A DNA stretch of 64,000 nt, from NCBI GenBank assembly GCA_013350335.1, contig CM023533.1, positions 26,208,869 through 26,272,868 of the forward strand, given 5' to 3'. This stretch comes from Chimonanthus salicifolius (Eukaryota; Streptophyta; Magnoliopsida; Laurales; Calycanthaceae). The first letter of the stretch is position 1; the number at the start of each line of letters is the position of its first letter. This document shows positions 46,313 through 56,900 of the stretch, one piece after another. The notes beneath the pieces are model-generated. The model did no database searches and was not told where the DNA came from. It worked only from the letters and a program-made list of their open reading frames with translations. Position numbers and translations under genes: made by a program.

Positions 46313-48279
46313 GATTTTGTGTTTTCATCTTCTTCCTCATCTTTCGTATCACCACCTCTGCTAATTTCTCCTTCAATTCCTTCTCTCCCAACGATCAGAG
46401 CATTTTGGTATTTGGTGGAGCCATCCAAACTAATGACGGCACACTCAGGCTCAACAACTATGAATTTGGTGGATCTCTGTTCAACAATACAGGCCGGGCC
46501 TACTATGCACAACCCATCCAACTATGGAACCCTTCCACCAACACCACCACAGACTTCACCACATATTTTGAATTCTCAATCCAGTTCCCAAACGGGTTTT
46601 CGAATTCAAACTCCGGAGGCTTTTCGTTCTTCTTGGCGGCACCCAGCTCGAGCATTCCTGTCAATTCTGGTGGTAAGTGGCTAGGCCTTGTCAATGAGAC
46701 CACTGATGGGAATTCCACAAACCAGATTGTTGCAATAGAGTTTGATACATTTAAAGATGAGTGGGACCCAAGTGACAACCATGTGGGTGTGGATGTGAAT
46801 TCGATCATCTCAAAGGCAAATCAAACATGGAGTAATACCATGACTAGTGGTGATATTTTGGGTGCAAGGATCTCTTACAATGGAGCCACAAATGATCTGA
46901 GTGTTCATTTGAAAGACCCGCAAGTTCCGGTCGACACGGGTTCCTTGAACCTCACTTACAACATCAATCTGAAAGAAATTTTGCCCGAGAAGATCATTGT
47001 CGGCTTCTCTGCCTCCAGTGGGTCAAGTATTGTCACTCAACTGATTAGGAAATGGAATTTTACATCTAGTTTAGATGTAGTTCTCGAAGAAGGGGAAGTT
47101 GAAGGACGTTCTAAGCTTTGGGTGGTGGGGGTGATCATTGGAGTGGTTGTTCTCATTGTTGGGGTAGGCCTGCTTTGGGGTCTTTGGAGGAGAAACGTGA
47201 ACAGAAACAGAGAAGAACAAGAAGAAGTTGATGAGGACATAGATTTTGATGAATGCATCGGCGATGACGACTTTGAAAAGGGAACAGGCCCTAAGAGGTT
47301 CTCCTATAAGGAATTGGCTACCATGACAAACAACTTCGAAGAAGAAGGCAAGCTTGGAGAAGGGGGATTTGGAGGGGTCTACAAGGGCTTCTCTAGCGAA
47401 TTGAACATTGATGTAGCTGTAAAGAGAATCTCAAAAGGGTCTAAACAAGGAAGAAAAGAGTATATATCAGAGGTGAAGATCATCAGCCGACTGCGGCACC
47501 GGAACTTGGTTCAGCTCATTGGGTGGAGCCACGAACGCGGTTCCTTCCTTCTTGTGTATGAGTTCATGCCCAACGGCAGCCTCGATTCTCATCTATTTGG
47601 CAAGCAGAGCAGTCTTTCATGGGGAATTAGATACAGAATAGCTCATGGGCTAGCCTCAGCATTGCTCTACCTACATGATGAATGTGAGCAATGTGTGGTC
47701 CATAGGGACATCAAGTCGAGCAATGTGATGTTGGATTCAAGCTTCAATGCCAAACTCGGCGACTTTGGGCTAGCTAGGCTAGTTGACCACAACCTCGGCT
47801 CTCAGACGACAGTTTTGGCAGGGACCATGGGCTACTTAGCCCCAGAATGTGTCATTACCGGCAAGTCTAGTAAAGAATCAGACATTTACAGCTTCGGCAT
47901 TGTCGCCTTAGAAATTTCTTGTGGGAGGAAGCCTGTTGAACCCAAAGCCGAAGAATCTAAGGTGAGGTTGGTAAATTGGGTTTGGGAGCTTTATGGGAGT
48001 GGAAGAATTCTAGAGGCGGCCGATGAATCGATGAAGGGCGAGTTTAATGAGAAAGAGATGGAGTGTTTGATGATGGTAGGACTATGGTGTTCCCATCCCA
48101 ATCATAGCATGAGGCCTTCTATAAGGCAAGCAATTCAAGTGATGAATTTCGAAGCACCATTGCCTAATCTTCCGGCCAAGATGCCGGTGCCCATGTTCTT
48201 CTCCCCTTCTCTGCAGTCTGGTCCATTCTCATTCACATTATCTACCAATACCACAAATGATTCTTCGACCAATAATTAA
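46288..48279 (+). CDS. L-type lectin-domain receptor kinase, IX-type, with altered sugar-binding loops (LecRK D)
   Basis: Single exon, 663 residues. Signal peptide about 1-24. Lectin domain about 25-258, transmembrane about 277-300, then an acidic juxtamembrane stretch (EEQEEVDEDIDFDE). Kinase about 353-630 with GEGGFG, Lys379, HRD 472-474, DFG 492-494 and APE, so it should be catalytically competent. In the lectin domain the (G/A)DG motif of legume lectins is SGG, losing the sugar-binding Asp. The metal and sugar-contacting Asn of the EFDT...N block is Asp157. Canonical sugar binding may therefore be lost or changed. An overlapping uORF precedes the start. Downstream lie an A/T-rich 3' flank and no obvious AATAAA. 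Confidence 0.94.
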   Translation: MASQNTCLRFCVFIFFLIFRITTSANFSFNSFSPNDQSILVFGGAIQTNDGTLRLNNYEFGGSLFNNTGRAYYAQPIQLWNPSTNTTTDFTTYFEFSIQFPNGFSNSNSGGFSFFLAAPSSSIPVNSGGKWLGLVNETTDGNSTNQIVAIEFDTFKDEWDPSDNHVGVDVNSIISKANQTWSNTMTSGDILGARISYNGATNDLSVHLKDPQVPVDTGSLNLTYNINLKEILPEKIIVGFSASSGSSIVTQLIRKWNFTSSLDVVLEEGEVEGRSKLWVVGVIIGVVVLIVGVGLLWGLWRRNVNRNREEQEEVDEDIDFDECIGDDDFEKGTGPKRFSYKELATMTNNFEEEGKLGEGGFGGVYKGFSSELNIDVAVKRISKGSKQGRKEYISEVKIISRLRHRNLVQLIGWSHERGSFLLVYEFMPNGSLDSHLFGKQSSLSWGIRYRIAHGLASALLYLHDECEQCVVHRDIKSSNVMLDSSFNAKLGDFGLARLVDHNLGSQTTVLAGTMGYLAPECVITGKSSKESDIYSFGIVALEISCGRKPVEPKAEESKVRLVNWVWELYGSGRILEAADESMKGEFNEKEMECLMMVGLWCSHPNHSMRPSIRQAIQVMNFEAPLPNLPAKMPVPMFFSPSLQSGPFSFTLSTNTTNDSSTNN

Positions 48280-50595
48280 AGATCTTGTGAAGGAGACAAT
48301 CTTTTTTTTTTAATTTATTTATTTGTTTCCTCCTGTAATTAGACTTTCTTAAACTGGTTGTATCGATCAACTCATTTCAATTGTTGTTACCTGCTAATGG
48401 GCACAGAATGAAACCTTCTTCTTTTTACATTGTAAATAATTTAATTTGAATCTGCTTGACCAAAGCCCAACTGACACAGACCAAATTCTAGATATTTGGG
48501 CACGGTTTGTTAGGAAATGATTCAAAAAATCATGAAATGCCTTAGAAAAATCTAAGTCTAGCTCCCAACCACAAGTTATTACAGTAGAAATTTCCTCCTC
48601 TCCCTAGCCTCCTCATACATTGAAGTCCTTCCTTTTACTGCTGCTTCTCAATTAGATTTCTATAAACCCTAACTATACCTTTGAGTTGGCAACATCTGTC
48701 ATTTCCTAACTTGCTCTGATAGCTTTAGTAACATCTCTCCTAATTTTTCGAGTCACATTCTACTTCAAGAGGTCACTCCCCGTAGCTTTACTCGGTATGT
48801 GCCAATTGGAAGGTTTTCACATGCCCTAAAGAATTAGTCGGATAAGACTTTGAACACTTTCAATCATAAAAAAAACAACCCTCCTAATTCCTAAAAAAAC
48901 TACTTACTTATTGTGTTGCCATGTGTCCTGCTTACAACTATTTGGCATCTTAGCATTTTTTTTTTTTGCAATTCTAGAATCTTTCTAGAAGGGTTGCCAC
49001 TTGGTTCTTTGTTTATGTTGATAAGTTTGTTTCAATCATTTTGGCTTTGGGGAACAATTGCTTATATTCAGGTAAACAACTTCTATGACTCGAGAGAGAT
49101 CTTTTAGCACGTACATGCTATTTATTCACTACTTAATTACTTTAGTTACAAAATCAGCTAATTATGTGTTATGTGTGGATCATGTATCATAACTGGTATT
49201 GAGGAAGAAGAATGAAAGAATGGCTTTTGTGGAGCCTATTAGGCCAATGCCTATACATGGAATAAGTACAATTTGCAATGGACCCAAAGATAGTAAGTGT
49301 AATTTACCTTTGTTCAATTATTCTAGAAATGAGTATTTTCATGACTTATCTAACGTTTCATGATAGTTATCCATATAATCAACCCTAAAATCTCAGGGGC
49401 CTAGGCGCAATACATTAATGGAAGCCCTACGCTCTTAGAGCAGTGCAAGTGAAAGTCCTACAGCCCATTAATCATATTGAGGGACCACCTAATTAGCCTA
49501 AAGCCAGGGCCGACCCTATCCATATAATCCCTATATATGCCAACCATTATATAGTGTTTCAATCTATTGTTTAGAACTTTAGATCACAAGAAGCATGTTC
49601 AGAGACACCCGTATGACTACATCGGTCCCTGTAGATTTCCACACACCAGATACTCTCTCTCTTGCTGGGGATTTTTTTTTTTAAAAAAAAAAAAGGAAAG
49701 GAAAAAACCTTGTACAAATTACAAAAATAAAACGGGTCGCTGCTGAATTTTTCATTCTTTAAAAGTCAAAGATGGTTTACTGCCATGTGAGCTCTTAAAG
49801 AAGTTGAATCCAGTGTAATTTGTGGAGAGGTCTTCGGTTCTTCAATTTATGGGGTGCACTTTTGCTCGTTTGACCATGTTCATAACTTGATAAAATGATG
49901 TTAAATAAAAAATTAAAATAATTTTAAAGAATTAAAATTCAAAAGAAAAAAATAATTTTATTCATTTATATGAATCTCTATATTTCATACATATTTTTTT
50001 TCTAAGAAAGCAGTTATCTCTTAATCTAAATTGGTGAGAATTTTAAGAGTATGCATGACCTCCTCAATAGGTGCGGTGGAATCAACTTTCTTATTTCTTA
50101 GCGACTCATGCACGTCTGTCTAAAGTGTGAAGAGAGAGAGAGTTGTAAGTCTAAAATAGTATGAAGGGAGGGACAGAGAGTTGTATAAAGGGAGGGAGGG
50201 AAAGAGAATTGTAAGTCTTTAAAAGTATTATCACAAATATCGTTCTCAAGATATTAATGGTAATTGATAATATCACATTAATTTTAAAATCTTAGATTTT
50301 TATCAGCATGCTAACGAAAAAATCTCACAGAAAATAAAATATTTAAAAATAATAAAAATATAATAAATGAACATATTAATAAAATAAAAAAATTAATAAA
50401 AATTTTACTGATAATTTATTAGAAATTTATTACGATATTATCGTATATTACTATTTATCAAGTTTTTAATGCGATTTTATAGAAAATTTACCTCCGTGTT
50501 GATAAATATGCATTGTTAACAAAGTAATGATATTTTGCTCATAAAAACATGACAAATTTCAAAATATCACTTATATTTATAACATGGTTCAAAAC
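48280..50595. other. Intergenic DNA between LecRK D and the first RG lyase
   Basis: No supported gene. It holds a CAGGGC-ended dispersed repeat (49381-49517) and GA-rich repeats from about 50088. In these, GCGACTCATGCACGTCTGT and GTTGTAAGTCTTAAAAGTAT-like phrases recur and continue into the RG lyase leader (50590-50810). Confidence 0.45.
49381..49517. repeat. Short dispersed repeat, CAGGGC-ended family, copy 3
   Basis: It runs AACCCTAAAATCTCAGGGGC...AAGCCAGGGCCGACCC and is flanked by the exact 13-mer TATCCATATAATC on both sides (49368-49380 and 49518-49530). A duplication of that length is more typical of LINE-mobilised elements than of hAT elements (8 bp), although the ends look hAT-like. 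Confidence 0.6.
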
Positions 50596-50603
50596 TATAT
50601 ATA
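50596..50603 (+). promoter_or_regulatory. Candidate TATA box, RG lyase 1
   Basis: TATATATA in ACTATATATAGAGAGAG lies about 390 bp upstream of the start codon, just before the GA-rich leader. It is a reasonable TATA candidate with a long GA-rich 5' UTR, but not proven. Confidence 0.35.
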
Positions 50604-50773
50604 GAGAGAGAGTTGTAAGTCTTAAAAAGTATGGAGAGAGAGAGAGAGAGAGGTGGGCATCAATTGTCTAATTTCTTTGCGACTCATGCACGTCTGTTTC
50701 GTCCTTTCTTCTCATACAAGTGAATGCTGTTCTAAAGAGAAGACAAGTTTCCCTTGGAAGTCTTAAAAAGTAT

Positions 50774-50776
<3 letters not shown>

Positions 50777-50808
<32 letters not shown>
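50777..50808. repeat. (GA)n microsatellite upstream of RG lyase 1
   Basis: A pure GA run, preceded by a shorter one at about 50632-50651. The tandem copy of the gene has a comparable GA tract (62164-62234) at a similar distance from its ATG, so the tract belongs to the duplicated leader. Confidence 0.9.
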
Positions 50809-50810
<2 letters not shown>

Positions 50811-50987
50811 TCTCTAGTCCAAGGGAACTGAAGGGATACTTAGTAGCAAATTCAAGGAAGAACTTGTTGTTCACAAGGGACTCTTGAATCTGAATTTATC
50901 ACATAGTATTTGTAGATACACGTGAGTTTTATGAGTCGATCGACTGATTAAGCAGAATCAGTTTGGAGCACAAAGTGTGAAAGAACC

Positions 50988-53900
50988 ATGTCAAGCAGGG
51001 TGCAATTGCTGATACAGGAAAACCATGTAAGAATTTGTCATACTTCTGCACCCAATTTCTTATTTTTATCCTTTTCTTTTTGCCTGGTATTTTGGGAGGG
51101 AATGCAAGATCAAATAGTTGACAATCTGAGAACATTACTCTCAGTGTAAATAAGCCTTTAAATTCGATGCGCATTCAATTTCTTTTATTGGCATCAGCCA
51201 AGAAACGTAGGTTGATCCAACCTCCTGTAACTTAACCATCTACACATTTTAATGTGGTAGCACCAAACTTGATAAAATGATTATCACAAGTGGGCCACTA
51301 CCGGAAACATTGATGGGTCCATGTATCAATCATCCAATTAAAGGAGGAATTGTTTGCAGTAGAGATTGAGATTACTAAGGACCATCTTCCATGTTCGTTT
51401 ATTGTTGAGAATAAAAGTGCACAAACAATAATTAAAAAACACAAATCACGGATCAATCACACACGGAGATACAGAGTTTGACGTAGCAAAAACAAAGAAG
51501 AAACAAACTTGACCTTTGTTAATGTAAAAATTACAAAATTACTGTGCAGTAATGGGAATCGGATCTACCGTCCACATCTAATAATCAAGCTTCATAGAAC
51601 CTTGTGGTGTTTGAAGATTGTTTCCGTGAATGAGTTGCAGGTGGTTTTGGACAATGGTCTCCTTCAAGTAACGCTATCAAAACCTGGAGGGATCATCACA
51701 GGCATCCAATACAATGGCATTGACAATTTACTTGAAGTTCTTAATGAAGAAATTAACAGAGGGTACGTTGTATTTAATTTTTTACATGCATATTGATTAG
51801 ATTTTATTACCAACTTCATCGTTAAGTAAAGAACTAAGAAGCTTCTGTTATCTATGATAGGATTTGTTAGTCAATTTGATCTTTGAAAAGTGACTTCTAT
51901 TTTTATAGAATATATAAGTTTGATTAAAAGGATCGCTTGTGTATGATTTTAAATTCCAATGCTTAACACATGTCAGTCATGCCCCTTGACAAGTGGCAAT
52001 CAAGGTACCTGCAGTAGTCACAAATTCACAATATATTTCAACTTTGAACGAGTGTTATGCTAAACTGACACCTGAAACATTTCTATAGGTATTGGGATCT
52101 TGTTTGGAATGACTCAGAAGTTGGAGGAGTATTTGATAGGTAAGTCAGTTCAATTAAAAGGAAATTTCTCAGCTATTCTCCCATGAATGTCAACCCTTCT
52201 CCATATATTTTATTATATGAATTTTCACATCATCATTTTCATAAATATACTATAATTAAATAGAAATTTGATATTATTTTTTCATATCGTAATTATGATT
52301 AAAATGTTGCTGATGTATTTTCAATTAATTTAAAATTCTAAGTAATCTAGAAAGAATTTGTGAGGAGTACAACCACGTCCGTTACCTTAGCTTTAATAAT
52401 AGAAATTGTACTGATCCTAAGGGGTTGACTTAGTGGTTGAGACATAAGATTTGAAGTCTCGGGTTCAATTCGTGACTTAGTGGTTGAGACATAAGATTTG
52501 AAGTCTCGGGTTCAATTCATGGTAACTTCAATGAAAGATCACTCTCTGTGAGATATGTATGGAGTAAAGTCCCATCGTTTGAACTCATACACTTCTCATG
52601 GTAGATAGCAGAATCAAAATCACCCATGAGTGACATTCATTCCGTAATCGGCTTCACATGTCATTATATATACTCTACTCTAATTGGTTATAACAAAAGG
52701 AAATACATTTATATTTATTATAACTAATTAACTTTAAAGGTGATTTATTTCCAGTTTTCCACTAAACCTCTCACAATCTTGGGGTTTTCTTCATCTTTTA
52801 GGTTCTTGTGTTCACATTTTTGTAGGATACAAGGAACAACGTTCGATGTTATTCAAGAAGATGAAAGCCAGGTGGAAGTTTCTTTTACAAGAACATGGGA
52901 TTCTTCAGTAGAAGGCAAGGCTGTCCCATTAAACATAGACATAAGGTGCACTCGAGTAATTCCATTCAAATCTTTATTTTATAAAAAAAAAAAATATTCT
53001 GTCATCTTTAACCTTTATTTATTGAAAATTTTTATATATATTTGAAAACATTGTATATTTTGATTGAATTTTTAAAAAAAAATTGAAAAGAAACTTAAAA
53101 ATACTAAGATTATAAAAAAGTTGAAATATACATTAAATTTTTCTTGCATGTTCTCTTTTATACTTAGTTCTAGGGGTGAAACTTGGGTTAGGTTTAAATC
53201 TGATCTGAGAAATCTAGTGAGTTAGGTTTTACATTTTTAAATTTCGGTTGGGTCGAGTCAAGCTTTTTTAAAATTGATTCGACCGGACTTGAATTGACCT
53301 GACTCAACCGACTCAAAAAATCTAAAATATCACTCGGATTGAGTTGGGCCAACACTCGAGTTGGGTCAGTCAACAATTTGGGTCGGGTTGGTTGAGCAAT
53401 TTGGGTCGAGTCGGGTGAGGTTCAATCTGTTTTATATGAGTTGGATTGAATTTATTAAAATCCAGTATGACCAGTCCGAGTTTTAGCCCTGCTTAATTCT
53501 ATTGAAAATTCTTATACGATGGAGTTTTATAGTGATCACCTCAATGATTGAAGTCACTATTTCAATTATCTAGTATGGACCTTTTTAATTCTCGATTTTT
53601 GCATTGCTATTATGATAAAAATATCTAAGAACTAATTAATTGATATCAACACTAATGATATTGCAGATATATAATGCTTAGTGACAGCTCAGGGTTCTAC
53701 TCATATGCCATCTACGAGCACTTGGACGGATGGCCAGATTTCAGCCTTGGCAATACTAGGATTGCGTTCAAGCTTAGGAAAGACAAGTAAAATACTTCAA
53801 ATCTCTCTCATATATTTTCTGACCTCTCTTATCATACATCCATGATACGTTCAAACGTGATTGTGGCATGAATAATTCTAATATCAACCAACGCATATTG

Positions 53901-56900
53901 CATCAACAGGATTATAAAAATCTTTCTTAAAACTGAAATGGATATTAAAAAAGTAATTTTTTTTTCTCGGAGGTATCAAGTTCGAACCCTCATAGTCTCA
54001 CCTAGTGTGCCCTAAGGGCATTGGGTATCACCAGTTGGGATTTTACACTAGATTTCCTACAGTTACCTACATGTAAATTAAAAAAAAAAACATAGTATAT
54101 TGGACCTTTTCAATATGCAATTACGATAATTTTCCAAAACTTGTTATATTGTTTCATTATGTATCCCAAACCTTAAATACTTAGAGTACCCAACTAATCT
54201 TCGAGATATATGCAAGCCTCCCTAACTATACACACTTTAAATAACTCTATTGAGAGTGACCCTTTAAAATAGAGTGAAAATTATATTCTAAATCCTAAAC
54301 CCTGATCTACAATATATATTAGTATATTGGCCATCTCTTATCAATGTTAATGAAAGAACAATACAGGAACCTGCTATAATATTTAAAACCATGATGATAT
54401 GTTTTATATGGTAGGTTCCACTATATGGCTATATCTGATGATCGACAAAGGATCATGCCTATGCCAGAAGATCGTGACCCTCCACGTGGACAACCATTGG
54501 CGTACAAAGAAGCTGTTCTTTTGATCGACCCTATAAACCCCGACCTCAAGGGGGAGGTATTTAATTTAGATCCATTATATACGTACAAGGAAAATGACTG
54601 AATTTAAATTTTTTTGAGTGCGAATCTTTTAGAACTGTAACACTAGATGATTCATGGTTTTACCAATCATAAAAGGTTATATGTATAAAATTTTAAGTGA
54701 TTTGGTTTGAAATCATGTAGGATTTAATTGAAGTTGTTTGTGATTTATAACATTTGTTTTTTTAATCTATATCCTAATTTTAGAAAGGTTTAATGGGCCA
54801 TTATCACCTCTCTTTTCGATGAACGGAGAGGAAAATTTAATGAGAAAAAATGGAGAATTTTATCTTTTGTCAAGATAATGTATTTTTTTTATAAGTGAAT
54901 CAATATTACTTAAATTTTATTGTGAATAGGTGGACGACAAGTACCAGTATTCATGCAACAACGAAGACAACAGAGTTCATGGTTGGATGTGCTTGGATCC
55001 TCCCACTGGATTTTGGATGATAACACCTAGTGATGAGTTTCGCACAGGTGGGCCAGTCAAACAACACCTTACATCCCATGTGGGCCCCACGACTCTCTCT
55101 GTAAGTTCCATCTCTCCATCCATATTTCCATCGTCACGAATTCTAATGGGTTAGAATTTTAGTTCAATTACTGATGACAACTCTAGATCAAACCCATTTA
55201 ACTTATTCTGAAGTAGCTCAATTTTGTCAGAGTTTTAATTGCAACTAAAAAATTTAATCATTCAAATACAAGCCAACTTAATTTCATTATTAAGTTGAAC
55301 TAATCAACATAGTTTCATAAGATGTATCTTAGTGTGGTCTTTTAAGTTTGAATAGTCAGCACTTTATTAGATTGAATTTAAGAGAGATAGAAGAATAGTT
55401 AAAGATTTGTCTAAGAGAGGTATATAATGACTATGATTGTGTCAAGTATAAAAAAGTTATGATGCAATATGGTATTATTAATGTACAATTTTTCTTTTAA
55501 AAATTTTGCAAATGACTAAATATTTAAATAGAAAGGCACCTAACTAACAAACAGAATAAAATCTTACCCCAAGAATCAGTAATTCTCCATGTCACTGTAT
55601 GACAAGTATTTAGCATATGCTTGAATCATGGCTCATAAGGTCCAAGATGAATGCCTATAATATATCTAACAAGTTAAACAGTTAAATAATTTCTATATAT
55701 AACCTAATTACATAATGAATATCAATCTTAGGTCCTACTCTTAATCATGAAAATTTTTAAGTTGAGAATTCAAGTCATTTGATAATTACAGTGTTGGATG
55801 ATGATACGTGAGAAAAGAAAAGTTTTTACTCGATCCATGGAAGGCCCTATTAGTGGCTGACATTGCTAATTTTGTTTTTTATTAAATGCTGATACGATTC
55901 TTTACAAATAAATTGGTGTTCTTTTATCAAATTTTCCTTTTGGATTCAGGTGTTTGTCAGTAGCCACTATTCAGGAGAAGATCTAGTGCCCAAATTCGAG
56001 GATGGAGAGCAATGGAAGAAAGTTTTTGGTCCATTTTTTACCTATGTTAATTCGATAACAGATGGATCAGATCCGAATTTACTGTGGGAGGATGCCAAAG
56101 AACAGGTTCTTAGCTTCTTATTCATTTTTTCTTTTTTATGTAAATCTTCAATTAGTTTAAACTATTTATCCAAAAAATTCAATGGCAATGTAGATACAGT
56201 AGCAATGTCAACAAGAAAAGAGTAGGATGGTGTTTGTTAGAAAATACGATAAGAAAGAGGTGAGGGTAGTTTAGTGTCACGGAAGTGTTTCCCATCCTAA
56301 AATGACTAGTCATTATGGGTAATTTCCATCTCCATTTATAAGTCCAGGACCTTTCCAACACGGATCCGATGTAGGACTCAACACACGTCTGCATGACAAG
56401 CTCGCTGACCCAATCCCTGGCGCACTCGCCAAGGGAACACACACCTCTTTCGTGTAGGACCTACGCTCAAGGGGATCTCCGCTGCAGTGCACTTGAGCCC
56501 ACACGATAGTACCCCCGGATTAGCTCTGATACCACTTGTCAGGTTGACGTTTCTCGTTCTAAAATGACTAGCCATTATGTGTTGTGGCTACTCCCACTCA
56601 TAAGACCAGGACCTTCTCAGGACACATCCAATGTGAGACTCAACACACGCCCGTGTGATATTAGGGTCAATTTAGACTAAAATTTTCCAACTGAGTTTTG
56701 GGTGTTCATTTTGAATGATGATGCAATAGCAAATCAAATACACACATGCAAGCCTCATGTCGGACTCAGATTATATACTAGAGAGTAATGCAGATGCCAA
56801 CATGTTCTTATCGAACTCAAATTCAGCCCAATCTAATTTCCTGGTTATCATACCAATCTCTAATGTATATATTATCTCCTAGTCATATATCCAAACTAAG

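Noticed and set aside
51509..51640. Upstream coding extension of RG lyase 1 exon 2
   Set aside because: It is intron 1 read through; the exon 1-exon 2 border is shared exactly with RG lyase 2.
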